Part shown: positions 10,331-21,847 of the stretch, in pieces
How the letters are laid out: every line of letters begins with the position of its first letter
How positions within the stretch are numbered: position 1 is the first letter of the stretch
NCBI GenBank assembly: GCA_965240325.2
Contig: OZ251223.1
Location: 2,294,001 to 2,358,000, forward strand
DNA from: Rebecca billardiae RCC1528
Lineage: Eukaryota > Haptophyta
DNA: 64,000 nucleotides
Direction: 5' to 3'
Notes under the pieces: model-generated
What the model was told of the DNA's origin: nothing
The model's database searches: none
Seen by the model: the letters and a program-made list of their open reading frames with translations, nothing else
Program-made: the position numbers and the translations under genes

Positions 10331-11586
10331 CGGTGGCGGCGTCGGCGTGCGCGCCGGGAAAATAATGCAAACCGGCAAACAGCGCGCTCGGTACGCCGAC
10401 ATGCAGTTTGAAACAGTCGTAGTATATGACCCATGCACATGCACTTTGTCAAAACAATACGGCCCTTGGACCGGCGACCAAGTTTTCAATAGCGTCGATG
10501 ACACGATGACTAAACTTTACTGACAAAGTGACGGCCAGCGGCCTTCGATCTTTCTTATTGCTCACGTCCGGGCGCGCCTATTTCGTCAACCGCATCTTGC
10601 GATAGAGAGCTATCCCCTTACCGCAGTCTGCTTCTATACGAAGCAGATTTGGGTGGGCGGCGGCGTGGGAGCGCTGGGCGCGCAGGTAGACGGCGCGAGC
10701 GGGCGCGCGCACGCTTGGGGGCATCTTTGGGACCATACCCATCGATGACCCGAGCCTCGCCGCCACCGCCCTTCCCCTTCTCCAGTGCCACGGCGTCCAG
10801 ACGGAGTGCCAAACGAGCGTTTGAACATGCCACGAAGCAGATTTGGAATGGTGCTCAAACCGCTGCGGAGGTGATCGTCAGGCTGCGGCGTGAGGCTGGG
10901 AGGGGTATCATAACGTAATGGATGACGGTCGTCACCCGTGCGCCGGTCGGTAGGCTGCTATTCAGCGCCCGTAGGCTCGTACGCTGCACCTCGAGCTCAA
11001 GATCCCTCACCGTGGGCTCCGCGCGAGTGACACTGAGCACGAGGAGGGTGTACTTGCGAGGGGTACGCGCGTCGCGCCTGCGATCGACGCCAAGACAAGC
11101 GAAGAAGCGATACCACCACTCCCGCGAAGCGCCTGCCTGACTTGCACTCGGTGTACACACCGCGTGCGGCGCGCCGCAAGGAAGGAGCCCGACCCGTGCC
11201 TCAGCGTGTCCCGCGCGGCTGGCTGGTGGGCACTTTCAGCGTGATCGGTCATGCGAACGCGCGCAGAGTAACGCGCGCAGTATGTACACTGTCTACAATC
11301 ATCTTTGTCGGTCGCCCACGTGCTTGAAGCGGCTGCAAGGAGTGCAGCCGGGTGTCGCGGGCCAGTCGAGCGCCCAGCCAGCACGACGGCAGCTCGGCGC
11401 CGCCGCGCGTTGCCATCGTGGAGGCGGTGAAGCTGGAGGTACTAGGCTGGCGGCTGTCTGAGGGTAGCTAGACCATGCCTGGGCACTCTCAAGCCGTGTT
11501 CAACGCCCAGACGCGCGTGGGTGGGCCGCAAAGCGCGCGCAGCGGCCGCCGTCAAATCTGCTTCCATACGAAGCAGATTGAACTGC
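10331..11586. other. Interior of TIR element copy 1, no recognisable gene
   Basis: Short strings are shared with the second element: GTACGCCGACATGCAGT near 10390 and near 62146, and TATTTCGTCAA near 10578 and near 62600. The string CCCCTTACCGCAG plus an AAGCAGATT palindrome at about 10615-10648 recurs inverted at 11550-11597. I do not recognise any of the small open frames here. Confidence 0.5.
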
Positions 11587-12290
11587 GGTAAGGGGATCTA
11601 CCCCTCGAAAAAGCGAAAACTCACCCTCCAACAACCGTAAAAATCGTCCCCCGTCCCCTTTTCTTTGATCAAAAGATCTTTTTGACAACGTAGTGAGGGC
11701 CCCCGGCGGGGCTCCACGCTACGCGCTCCGCCCTGCACCGCGGGCCATAAGCTGTACGCGGTACGCCGCGGTCTCGGAGCGCAGAGTAGCTGAGTGCCGC
11801 GCTGATGATGGCCCGCGGTGCAGGGCGGAGCGCGCAGCGTGGAGCCCGCACCAGCGGGCCCGAACCACGTTTCAAAAAGATCTTTGATCAAGAAAAAAGG
11901 GACGGGGGGCGATTTTTTAGGGCTGGAGGAGACCGAGTTTCGATTTTGAGACTCCCTTACAGGTGCATTAGCGTCGAAAAAGGGCGCGTCCGCCGTCTTG
12001 AATAGTGAACAGAGGAATCAACGAAACCCACGCCCAAGTGCGCCAGGCAGGGTAATTGTGGGTAGCCTCTCGTTCATGTGTGACCATAGTAATAAATAAA
12101 TATGGCCTCGCCGCCGCAACGACTCTCATCGTATTTATCTTCACCGCGGGCCATAATGTATCGTAGTACCCGCGTATGCCGAAAGCTGGGATTGCAGAGG
12201 AAGCGGGTCGCGTATGACCGGACTCTTTTAGTTTGCCTCCGCCTTGATGAATATGAACTTGGCTTCGCGGCGGTTGGTATCTAGAGTCTA
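11587..12290. repeat. Foldback (MITE-like) repeat and adjoining conserved block
   Basis: The left arm (about 11600-11755) runs CCTCGAAAAAGCGAAAACTC ... GATCTTTTTGACAACGTAGT ... CACCGCGGGCCAT. The right arm (about 11808-11985) is its diverged reverse complement, so the segment could fold into a long hairpin. Related arms are found at 40145-40280, 62640-62810 and, partly, 60225-60335. The block 11970-12290 is repeated in inverted orientation at 59880-60240. Confidence 0.7.
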
Positions 12291-13567
12291 AAACGTACCC
12301 GCAAGCCTTATTGAAAATACCCGCGCAGCTATTCGTTGCCAGCCCATTCCATAGTCACTGACTTACCGAGCTGGCGAGCTCAAAACCTGCCGCCGTCGCA
12401 AGGACGACGTGTGCAGGTTTCTTCGTTCGGGGGTGGCGAGCGAGCCGCGACGACTCTTGGTTGGTCCGCAAGGGGGCGCTCGATGGGCAGGTGCGCGTGG
12501 CGAGTGCCGAGTGGCGCCTGGAGCGCGCGTCTGCGGCGGGTCCCGACGGCCGTCGACATCGCGTTCGTGCCCGCTCACTAGTCACTCCGCACGCCCCTGC
12601 CGCGCCCTGTCGATGCCTGCGCGGCCGGCCGCGCGGCCGTGCCGCCGCCGCCGCAGCCGCCGCCCTGTGTTCGGGCTCTCGCAAGCCCGGGGGCAGCGGC
12701 GCATGATGCCGGACTGATCGATCTCTGAGTCTCCGACTTCACCACACGCCCCCCTTGCCATGCCTCTCCGCCAGGGTCTCCCAGAACTCTTCTTCAGAGC
12801 AGGCGCAAGTCGAACTCGGAACTGGCCGCGGCCCCGCGCGCCGTCGGCTCCCCGTGGCTGTCAGCTCCGCGTGGCCTGGGCGCCTGGCGTGCCCAGAGCT
12901 GGCAGTGCCTCTGCGACGCGTGCCGAGCCTGACCGAGGTGTGTCACCCCGTGCACGCGCGGCGCGCGCAAGCACCGGTGCTGCATGCCGCATGGCTGCTC
13001 GCACCGTGCTCCCTGGCTCGCGGTCAGTCAGCTCGGCCGCGTGGTGCCTGGTGTGCACGTAGAGTCGCGCTCATGCGTCGCTCACGCCTCGCGCCCGCCT
13101 GTCGGCCGTCGCGCAGGCGCGCAGGTCGAACCCTACTGACCTGCAGATCATCTACTCCTGCGCTGCTGGCGTCGCGGCGACGACGGTCAGCGGCAGGCCC
13201 GAACGAACGGTCGAATCCGCGCGGTCCCGCGCCGTCCGGCTCCCTGACTGTCAGTCAGCTCCGCCGGTGGCCTGGCGTGCAAGAGTCGCGCTCGTGCGTC
13301 GATCACGCCGAGTCGCATCCGCCTGTCGGCCGTCGCGCACGCGCAGGGGGTCAGGTAAGGGCCGTCTGGCGTCTGTGATGAGGGCAGCTCGGCCGACGAC
13401 CGACAGTCCACACTCGGCGCACGCCGGCGGCGGCGCGGCGCTGGGCGGCGCGCCGCTGGATGGAGTCTAGTTACACGTGTACGGGACGACTGCGACGGAG
13501 GGTGCACCGCCACCGCGGGCCCCGAACTACGTTCGTTCTACGGAAAAGGACCGCGGAACGCGGTCAT

Positions 13568-15627
13568 ATATATATATATACTGACGAGTGACGATCGGAT
13601 GACGGACCGATGATGCTAATGTCAATGATGATGATGATGATGTCGGATGACCGCCTGCTTATTCACTGCTATATATAGTGGTCTTCGCATGCGCGCGCGT
13701 GCAGATATGACGTGACACAAACTCAATGACAACGACTCACTGATCACTTGGCCTCGGGGCGGCCGAGCCCGCCATCATCAGCAGCTGTAGGGGGTCCAAG
13801 CCGCGGAATTAAAAATCGAAAATCGACTGCCCGATTTCGCGGTGACCATTTCCGAACATTGTTGCCTCGAATTGCGGCAGCACGGGCCGCGGCCGTTCAG
13901 AGCACGGTCGAGCCCGAGATCGGGCGAGTAGCACGCCTGGGCGGTGGACTTCATCGTCGCGTCGGCGCGGCGGAGCGCGCTCTGGCGTCAGAGGCGCGCG
14001 GGCGGGCGAGTCAGGGTGGCCACCATGACAGCGTTCGACCAAATGATCGCTGGCAGCTCGCTCTCACCGGACATCTTGAACCTCACAGCCCCGCTCTGCG
14101 CGCCGTTCGAACTCTCATCCGGATGAGCGCGGACAACGCAGCCCCAGTTTCAGGTGAAGCGTGCACGCTGCGCGCTGGTTTACACCTGGTTTAGCTTGTC
14201 CATGATGAGCATGAATGACCCCCCGGCGCTCGGCCTGGTGCGTGCAGTGCTCACCTCCCCACGCGCTGCGCATGCACTCGCGCGATCGCTGGCCGCTCGT
14301 TCGCAAACGGGAGTGCGCGGCAGTCGTGGGTGGTAAGCAAGCTCGGCGACCCTGTGTACGTGCGGGGCCTGTCTTCCAGCTCACAGTAGTACCGCCAGAA
14401 GCTCCAGCCGGCACGCGTCGGCTTGTTTGTTGTGCCACTTGGCGTGCCGCTTGGCTGCATGCAGCAGCCGAGCTGCGCTGAGGCGAAGAGCGTGCACCTT
14501 GTCACGAACGTCAAGCTTGCTGCGGAGCAAACGCGCGCCGCCAAGCTCCGCTATGACCGCTGCCACATCTGCACACCGTGTCTTCGTCTCGGGAGTGCCT
14601 GCGCCACTGTTGGCGGCCGTCTTGGAGCAGCGCGCGGACTGCATGATGCTCGGGGCAGGAGTGCTGCTGGGCGCGGCAGTGGAGGCAGAGAGCTCAACGC
14701 TCGCCACCGAGCAGCTCGCAGAGTCAGAGGTAAGCTGGAGCAGCCTCGACTGCAAGCGCTGTAGCCGCAGCAGAGGTGGACCAGCGGCGGCCTCGCGTGG
14801 GCTGGGGTACGACGAACGGCGACGGTGCCGGTGACACCTGAGTACGGGCAAGGAAGCCGCCCGGCACATGGCGAGCTAGTCTGCGCACGCCAGCCTCGAC
14901 GGCGGAGAGGACTCTCATGCCGGGATGGTGGCGGCATGTTCAGTGGCGGAGTTGGCCGTGTGCCGCAGCACGTGCAGCCCGCCACCGGCATCAGGCCCGC
15001 GTTCGCGGGCCGGCACTCACTGATGTGCTGAGTCCAGTGGCATGAGCCGTCTCGGCGCCGCCGTACTCCGTATTCGGATGAACCAGCAAGTAGTGAGCAA
15101 GGTACCCATGTATAGGCACTCACTTGAATACATATGGCAAAATTAACCGCATTCGATATATAGTGGGTAACATGGCGCTTATATGCGGGTACATTCCCAT
15201 AATTAAATGGGTAATATGCTCGATCTTGGAGTAGTTTTTCATGGACGTCTACGCGCACAGCATTGTGCCCCACTTTTTCGGTATTTTCACCATAAAATCC
15301 TTTGGATAGAGGGCAGCGCTTGTCAATAAGTAAGTCCGACCGCGTATCGTCATGTAGCTGCCATGACAAGTAGGTAACATTCGGCTGAATCTCTATGTGA
15401 CACAGCGGGCGCCGCTGCGTGCGCGCCGACCGCGCGACGACACGCGGAGTCGGTTTTTAGTGCTTCTGGCGGCTGGGCTGGGCTCTGGGACATATTTGAG
15501 GGTGACTCCGCAAGCGTCACGCTCATCAGACGCCTACATGGCATGGTTGTCAAATATCACCAATCGGTGGGCTGCTGGCTTGGACCCCCTAGCAGCTGTG
15601 GTCGCGCGTGATGCGTGCAGATCACAA
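13568..15627. other. Intergenic region with no supported gene
   Basis: An AT run (about 13566-13580) and an ATG trinucleotide run (about 13625-13642) lie just outside the TIR element. From 13740 to 14830 the DNA is GC-rich with several overlapping open frames on both strands, none with a recognisable domain. From 15050 to 15400 it is AT-richer. I cannot support a gene here, though a diverged exon near 14560-14730 on the plus strand cannot be excluded. Confidence 0.5.
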
Positions 15628-18426
15628 CTACTCGGGCGGCCGCCCATCAGCTGCGTGTGATGATGTGCTGCCAACGACGTCATCGGCACTGACGCCGTCC
15701 GTTGAAGTCACCCGCACCGACGGCGGCGCATGCGCTCCGCCAAAGTCAAAGAGCCGGGGAAGTCTCGGTGTAGGGCGCCGCCGGGGGTTGGCTGGGGATA
15801 CGCCTTCGGACGGTGAGCCACCGCCGAGGCTTTCCATCGAGCCCAGCCTCGGGGCCCGTCTTCTTGGCTGCACCTGCTGGCGGGCAAGAAGCTCGTCCTG
15901 CCGCTCCCGCACTCGACGCACCTCCTCGACGAGCTGGTGCAGCAGTGCCATCAGGCCTGGAGCCGAATCGTGCGTGTCCTCATCCCTGTGCTGGTCGTGG
16001 CTTCCTCGGGCCCAATGACGAACACCCGAGGTCAGCTGGTGCTCCGGAGGCGGCGCGGAGGCGGGCACGTCGAGGGCGAGGGCGCCAGCCATGATGGCCG
16101 CCCGCTGCATGCTCGCCACGGGTGAGTCCTCAGCGGGCTTAGCCGCGGGCCTGCCGAGCTTGCTGTCGCACGCGGGCTCGTTCGGAGGCGAGCGCGTGTT
16201 GGCGCGAGCACTCGGATCCGATTTGCTGCTGCGCGCGGACTGAGCCCCACTGGTGCGCGCTGACCGTAGGTTGCTTCCCAGCCGGCTCCGAATCTCCCCC
16301 GAGTCCCTGGTGGGCATCCGCTGACGCTGCGCCGCGAACGCGGAGCTGAAGCGCCCAGCTGACAGCAGCGGTGTGCGTGAGATGGTCCGGGGGCGGTCGA
16401 TGCCGCTCGGCGAGGTGGCGGCGGTCTGGCGTGACGACTGCGCACTGCCCGCCGCGCCGCCCGCCGATCTGTTGGACTCGCGATGATGGCGCATATCGCG
16501 CTGCTGCGCGAGCGCCGCCACGGTGCGATCGGCCAGGATCTTCTGCAGCTCGGGCGCCTGCTTCACGAGCCTGAGCAGCGAGCTCTTGCTCAGCTCGTAC
16601 AGCTGCGCATCCGTGTACGCGACGACAGACGCGGTGCGGCGCGTGTCGGGCAGCAGCAGTGCGATCTCGCCGAAGTAGTCGCCGCACTTGAGCAGGCTGA
16701 GCAGCGCGGGCGGCTGCTCGGCCGTGATGACGGCAAGGGTGCCATCGCGCACAAAGAACATCTCGTGCCCCACCGTGCCCGCCAGCATCACCGTCTCCCC
16801 CGCGCAGTGCAGCGACAGCCGCAGCTCGTCCATTAGCAGCAGCTGCGCGTCGCGCTCGAGGCAGCGGTAGATGGGCGCCTGCAAGAGCATCTCGCGCATC
16901 AGGTAGCCGTGCACGTCGTTGCGCAGCATGCGCGGCAAGGAGTTGAGCACGCCGTGCATGTCGAAGCTGTGGCTCACCTCCCACTCGTACTGCAGGTGGT
17001 TGTGCACGCGCCGCACGAGCTTCGGCGGCAGCTGGGAGAAGTGAAGGAACGCATCGACGCGAGCGCGCCGGCGCGCATGCGCTTTTCGCGGCTCGTTGAG
17101 CCCATCGATCAGCGCGGTGACGGTTCCGAGCAGCGTCGAGTGCATCACCGCGAAGACGGCGAAGCAGATGGTCGCGTACGCGCGCTCGCGCGCGCCCACC
17201 GGCACAATGTCGCCGTAACCCACCGTTGTGGCCGTCATCGCCGCCCAGTACAACGCAGCCATGTACGCGTCGCCCAGCGGAGCGCCGTCCAGCCCGGCGT
17301 CGGCGATCCAGCCGCCCATGGGCTCGGCAGCCAGCGGTGTGGCCGTAGCTGTCGCACCGCCAGTCGTAGCACGCTCGTCGAGGGAGCTGATGAGCCAGAA
17401 GAAGCAGCCCAAGGTGTGCACCATGCCCAGGTAGCACCACAGAATCACAAACAGGCGCCGCCGGGCGACCACGCGTCCAACCAGCGTGTGCTCCTGGTCC
17501 ACCGCCGAGCCCTTTGCAGAGCGGAAGAGGCGCGAGCAGCGCAGCACCTTGGTCAGGCCGAGCAGCTTGAGCGCAGGGAGGATAACAGGCCCGGTCTGCC
17601 GCACGACGAGAACCGTAAGCGGGCCGAGAGCGAGCAGGTCGAGCGGCAGCCACGTGCGCGCGTACAGCTGCAGGATCGCCCACGGCCTGCGCTCGAGCCC
17701 CCAGCGCATCTCGCCTGTGGTGTCGCGCAGACTTGTCTTCGAGCCCGCGCGCGCCGCCGCTGGCCAGGTGGTCGATGACGCGGGAAGGGCACGATAAACG
17801 GCAGTCATGCACCACGCGACGATGTCCAGAAGCCACACGACATCGAGCACCAGGCCAATAGTCACCAGCCTGGCGCGCGTGTCCGGTGCGGCCGTGTGCG
17901 CGAACGCGACCTCGATGGGCGCAAAGATGAGCGAGAAGGCGCAGAGCATGTAGAGGAGCCGATCCCAGACAGCGCGGAGTGCGGAGTCGGGATGCACCTG
18001 GATCCAAAGCTGCGACTTGTCGACGTGCGAGTCGACGCGACTCGGCGGCTCAATCTGCATCGCCGCAATCTCGCTCACCACCTCGCTGCCGAGTGCGCTG
18101 AGTGCAGCGGCCTCTCGCGAGTGCGACAGTCGCGACTGCATTGACGGCGATTGGAGGTGAGGTGCCTTGAGCCGTGATGCCGAGAGCGGTGTCCGCTTGG
18201 GCTCGAGCGTCTTGGTCTTCAACCCGCACGCGCTTTCAGGTGAAGAAGCGAACGTGAAGCTCGAGCTTGAGCCGCTCGAGGGCTGGCTCAGCGCCGCCTT
18301 CGCGCCAGGGCGGGAGCTTGCGTCTCTCGAGCGGGGGCCAGGCGCTTCCTCGGCGCCGCACTGGGCTCCTGGCTGCGTGCCCTGGGCGTCGATCGTTGGC
18401 TGGACGGTGGCGGGCGGTCTTGCCAT
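15628..18426 (-). CDS. Voltage-gated-type K+ channel with cyclic-nucleotide-binding domain
   Basis: One uninterrupted exon of 932 aa. It has the plan of the EAG/HCN/plant Shaker superfamily: about six membrane segments (residues ~160-440), a pore helix and the selectivity filter TVGYGD at about 400-405, which predicts K+ selectivity. A linker and a cyclic-nucleotide-binding domain follow at about 515-635 (FVRDGTLAVIT, then GDYFGEIALLLPDTRRTASV with the phosphate-binding GE and R..A). The fourth segment has basic residues (KLLGLTKVLRCSRLFRSAK) but is a weak match to a full voltage sensor. The C-terminal third is low-complexity Ser/Arg/Pro. The start at 18426 is the first ATG; the frame upstream to 18483 has no ATG. 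The product would sit in the plasma membrane or cilium and be gated by voltage and/or cAMP/cGMP. Confidence 0.88.
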   Translation of the reverse strand: MARPPATVQPTIDAQGTQPGAQCGAEEAPGPRSRDASSRPGAKAALSQPSSGSSSSFTFASSPESACGLKTKTLEPKRTPLSASRLKAPHLQSPSMQSRLSHSREAAALSALGSEVVSEIAAMQIEPPSRVDSHVDKSQLWIQVHPDSALRAVWDRLLYMLCAFSLIFAPIEVAFAHTAAPDTRARLVTIGLVLDVVWLLDIVAWCMTAVYRALPASSTTWPAAARAGSKTSLRDTTGEMRWGLERRPWAILQLYARTWLPLDLLALGPLTVLVVRQTGPVILPALKLLGLTKVLRCSRLFRSAKGSAVDQEHTLVGRVVARRRLFVILWCYLGMVHTLGCFFWLISSLDERATTGGATATATPLAAEPMGGWIADAGLDGAPLGDAYMAALYWAAMTATTVGYGDIVPVGARERAYATICFAVFAVMHSTLLGTVTALIDGLNEPRKAHARRRARVDAFLHFSQLPPKLVRRVHNHLQYEWEVSHSFDMHGVLNSLPRMLRNDVHGYLMREMLLQAPIYRCLERDAQLLLMDELRLSLHCAGETVMLAGTVGHEMFFVRDGTLAVITAEQPPALLSLLKCGDYFGEIALLLPDTRRTASVVAYTDAQLYELSKSSLLRLVKQAPELQKILADRTVAALAQQRDMRHHRESNRSAGGAAGSAQSSRQTAATSPSGIDRPRTISRTPLLSAGRFSSAFAAQRQRMPTRDSGEIRSRLGSNLRSARTSGAQSARSSKSDPSARANTRSPPNEPACDSKLGRPAAKPAEDSPVASMQRAAIMAGALALDVPASAPPPEHQLTSGVRHWARGSHDQHRDEDTHDSAPGLMALLHQLVEEVRRVRERQDELLARQQVQPRRRAPRLGSMESLGGGSPSEGVSPANPRRRPTPRLPRLFDFGGAHAPPSVRVTSTDGVSADDVVGSTSSHAADGRPPE

Positions 18427-19271
18427 GCCCCACCGGCGTTGGGGCGGCACTCCGCTGCAGTGGTCGCTGATGTGGTGCGCCACACACGAGCTTCTGATGA
18501 ATCACAAGTACATATTGTGTGTGTGCAAGTTAAAACACAGTAAACCATATTACTTAATGGTAGTAAGCAGTTCAGTCTCGGATTCTACGAGAATCAGTGA
18601 GTGAGTTATCAGTGAGTGAGGGAATTATTATATCATTCACACACAAGCCGCACAAAGGCCGCCGAGATCAAATCATCTGACCCACATGGTCAGCAAGTTT
18701 GACGCAAAACACCTCTTAACCTGATGCCCACCCCCGTGGTCTTCTACCGTATTTGCAAATAGGACAAAGTTCGGGCGCAAAGCCTCCAATCTTTGTACGT
18801 GAGCCTTACGCACGTTAAAACAAATAAACTGTATGTGTGGACTCGAGAGCGTCCAATCTTTGTATGTGTGGACTCGTTCGGGCGCAAAGCGTCCAGTCTT
18901 TGTATGTGTGGACTCGTTTACTTGCATATAAATCTTCCTCAAAATGTGGCGATAATTACCCACTTCGCTATGAGCCTGTGAATATGGCCACAGCGATGCC
19001 GCGAACCGTTTCGTTACGATAACCACCCTGCGCTCGCCTGGGGGTCGTGGACGTGAGCAGTTCGGGCCTCCAGCAGCCGGCCGGTTCAACCTGGTGGGTT
19101 TCATCGCGTCGCACCGCGGGCACGCACGAGACGTGGTGCCTCCGCCGGCGCTGTGGCGCTGGTCGCAATGGGAGGGCCTCAACCTACTCCCAGGGCTGCC
19201 CTCGACGAGCTGCGTCGCGTCTATGGTTGCATCCCCGAGTGGATGGTCGACGAACGACTCCATGTTAAACG
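18427..19271. repeat. Intergenic region with a SINE tail and short tandem repeats
   Basis: At 18798-18833 lies a 36-nt string (CGTGAGCCTTACGCACG ... AATAAACTGTA) identical to the 3' end of the SINE at 53631-53666. It is followed by three imperfect repeats of TTTGTATGTGTGGACTCG with GCGTCCA (about 18855-18920). No gene is seen. The 5' end of the helicase fragment begins abruptly at 19272. Confidence 0.65.
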
Positions 19272-21125
19272 GTGCACTCGGCGCTCGGCATCACGAACAG
19301 AGGCCGATTCAACCCGCGCTGCGTGAAGCCCGCGTCCAAGCGCGCGCTCGAGCTCGCGCGCGCGGACATCGTCGTGATCGACGAGGTGTCGATGCTCAAC
19401 GCGAGCACGCTCACAGCGGTGAGAAGCGAGCTCACGTACGCGATGACGCACGGCACGAGCCGGTTCTGCGCGCACGCGTTCGGCGGCAAGTCGGTGATCG
19501 TTGCCGGGGACTTGCACCAGCTTCCGGCTGTCGAGGACCCGCGTCTCGCCGACCAGGTCTTCGATTCGCCGCTGTGGCCGCGGTTCCGGCAGGTGGAGCT
19601 GCGGGAGATGTGCCGCACGGAGAACCGCGCCTGGGCAGAGACGCTCTCGCGCGTGCGCCTCGGGCACCAGCACCTGACCGACGCCGATCGGGCGCTGCTC
19701 AACAGCCGCGTGTGCGCCGCGCACTGCCCATGCGCGGCGCTCCAGACCTTTCAGGACCGTGTTGTGCTGCGCGACGACGAGGTCGAGGCGCGCAGGGCGA
19801 ACGCGCCGGCGCCCGCCGGGCACGCGACGGACCGCCTGCACTGCCCGGTGACGCGCGACGCGATCATCATCGCCGCACGTCGCCGCAAGGTGGACGAGCT
19901 TGCCGAGCTGTACGGCGCGTCGCCCGCTGACGCGATAGACAGCGGCGTGTGCCTCGCGCTCGCGCACGACCGCAACGACGCGGGCGGCGAGCTGCCTGCG
20001 CTCGCGGCCGCGGATATCGACCGCGCATTCCGCACGCTGCCGCGCCGCCTCGAGCCGCACCTTGGCGCGCAGGTCGTGCTCACGCACAACCGCAAGCGCG
20101 CGGCGGGCGGCGAGCACATCAACGGCTTGCTCGGCACCATCGTTGGCATGCGGTCGACAGCGGGCAGCCCTTTCATCGGCCCGAACGAGCTGACGGTGCG
20201 GCCGGACGGCGCGCCGGCGGACGGCTCGATGGACGTGCTCGTCAACCGCATCACGCTCACGCGCTCGGTGCGGCGCGTGGGGCGCGTGCGGCGCACGCAG
20301 TTCCCGCTGCAGCCGGCACGCGCGATCACTGTCCATCGCGTGCAAGGCGCGACGCTCGCGTGCCCAACGCACGTGCTCCTCAACGCGGAGTTCTTCGCAC
20401 CGGGGATGGCATACGTCGCGCTCTCGCGCGTGCGCGACCCATCGCTGCTGCACCTGTGGGCGCTCGATTACGACACCATCGTGGCGGACCAGCGCGTCCT
20501 CGCCGTGTACGAGCGGCTGCGCGCCCGTCCGCTCACGCGCGCGCACGTGGACGGCGCGCGCGACCGGTCTGGTGATGTGCTCGGCGGCGCGGCCGCTGGC
20601 GGCATGCTCCGATTCGGCCTGCAGCTGCAGGCCGACCGCGATGCCGCCGCACTGCAGCGCGCGCTGCGCGCCGGCGCTGCACACACGGTCGGGACGGCTG
20701 GGCGCGTGGTCCGTGGGCTGGGCGCCACCGGAGCGGCGGCCGTCCAGGTGCGCGCACCGCCCGTCGCGCCGCCCTCCGGCTGGGCAGAGGAGGAGTCGTC
20801 ATCGGACGACGGCGACGACGATCGGTCATCGCTCGGCGGCTTCATCGATTGGGACGACGCCAGCTCCGACGACGGCTCGGACAGCGCGCGCGCTGACGGC
20901 GCCTGTTCGGACAGCAGCGAGTCGTTGTCGGACGGCGAGGAGGGCTGCAATGCAGACGGGGCGCACCTCGACAGCCTGCCGCACGAGCGGCGGCGGCGAC
21001 ACGAGCGAGAGCTCGCGCTGCGGCACATCGCGCGTGCGGTCGGCGTGAGCCGGCCGGCGCCGCGTGCTCGCCTGTGCCGCCTCGCAGACGCACATCCACA
21101 CCACGCCGACGCGCGCTCGCGCTAG
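19272..21125 (+). pseudogene. Pif1-like helicase lacking its N-terminal Walker A region
   Basis: The 617-codon open frame shows superfamily-1B helicase motifs in order: TVHSALGI, Walker B IVVIDEVSML, motif III VIVAGDLHQLPAV, EMCRTEN, HNRKRAAGGEHINGLLGTIVG, and the C-terminal TVHRVQGATL and AYVALSRVRDPSLLHLW. The nucleotide-binding Walker A loop (GxxGxGKT), which should lie about 50-100 residues before Walker B, is absent. An in-frame TAA sits at 19266-19268, three codon positions before TVHSALG, and there is no ATG at the front. The fragment therefore cannot unwind DNA as it stands, unless an upstream exon is spliced in past the stop. Pif1-like helicases occur both as host genes and within Helitron-type elements; I see no Rep domain here. 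The C-terminal tail is acidic and then basic, ending in a locally duplicated segment. Confidence 0.7.
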
Positions 21126-21310
21126 CGGCGGGCGGCGACACCAGCGCGGGCTTTTGCTCGCGCGCCACATCGCGCGTGCGGTTGGCGTGAGCCAACCGAC
21201 GCCACGTGAGCGCTCGCAAGCCTGCTCGTTAGCCAAGCGCTGGCGCGAGCAGGCCGCACGCCCGCGCGCGGCGCGTACGTGAACAGGCATCCAGCCTGCT
21301 CGTTAGCCGT
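21022..21310 (+). repeat. Short duplications at the helicase 3' end
   Basis: CACATCGCGCGTGCGGT with GGCGTGAGCC occurs at about 21026 and again at about 21167. GCCTGCTCGTTAGCC occurs at about 21221 and about 21294. The last codons of the helicase frame lie in the first duplicate. Confidence 0.6.
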
Positions 21311-21619
21311 GACCGTGATGACTGTTTCCCATCTGCTGCTCTGCCGCAGCGTCCACCATCGCGCGTGCTTCGCTCGCCTGCAGGTACGATGGTGCCTGCG
21401 CCTGCCAGCGCGAGCGGTGCCAGGCTCCCTCGGCCCAGCCCGGTCAGTCGCGTCCGTGCTTTGGGCTGCGAATCTCACGCGCCATCCCATGCCGCGTCTA
21501 CTGTATCGTGCGCCCACCCAGGAACGTCGTGCCACGCCCGAGGGACATCGCCAGGGCGCTGGGTGCGGGTGGCGGGCTAGTTGGGTGCCGCCCCGTGGAG
21601 CCGCGGTGCGGAGGCGACC

Positions 21620-21847
21620 ATGTCACAGCAGATGTACGTGCGCATCAAGCGCAAGAACCAGACGACCTTCATGTACGTGGAGCCCTCAGACAGCGTCGAG
21701 GCCGTGAAGGGCAAGATCGAGGGCATCATGAAGGTGCCCGCCTCCGAGATGCGGCTATTCATCTACTCGGAGATGGAGCCCGACGCCGCAGGTCATGTCC
21801 GACAAGGACACGCTGGAGAAGCTCAAGCAGTGATCGACATATTGTGA
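21620..21847 (+). pseudogene. Ubiquitin-like / elongin-B-like fragment with a frame break
   Basis: The 75-codon frame starts at an ATG in good context and encodes MYVRIKRKNQTTFMYVEPSD then VEAVKGKIEGIMKVPASEMR, a beta-grasp start close to elongin B (which partners elongin C in cullin-RING ligases). After MEPDA the frame changes: the expected continuation (MSDKDTLEKLK then stop) lies one base over at about 21796-21832. No region for the rest of elongin B (about 118 aa in animals) follows. I infer a truncated, frameshifted copy; a very small intron at the break is a less likely reading. Confidence 0.5.

Larger units (their letters stand above)
9386..13567. mobile_element. TIR-bounded element, copy 1 (about 4.2 kb)
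   Basis: The left end begins ATGACCGCGTTCCGCGGTCC and continues through GTAGAAC, GTAGTT and GGGGCCCGCGGTG to GGTGCACCCTCCGTCG (about 9386-9462). The same series occurs as the reverse complement at about 13490-13567, with a few small indels, so the TIRs are about 75-80 bp. Both ends sit in AT-rich flanks, which hides any target duplication. Inside are a fragment of a coiled-coil gene (9565-10330, minus), a foldback repeat (11587-12000), and about 1.2 kb of GC-rich sequence near the right end with no recognisable gene. No transposase is visible, so it is non-autonomous. The same left end followed by a collinear interior occurs at 60349 onward. Confidence 0.75.

Noticed and set aside
16139-18007. 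622-codon minus-strand frame overlapping the channel gene
   Set aside because: It is an alternative frame of the channel coding region with Arg/Ala-rich translation and no domain.
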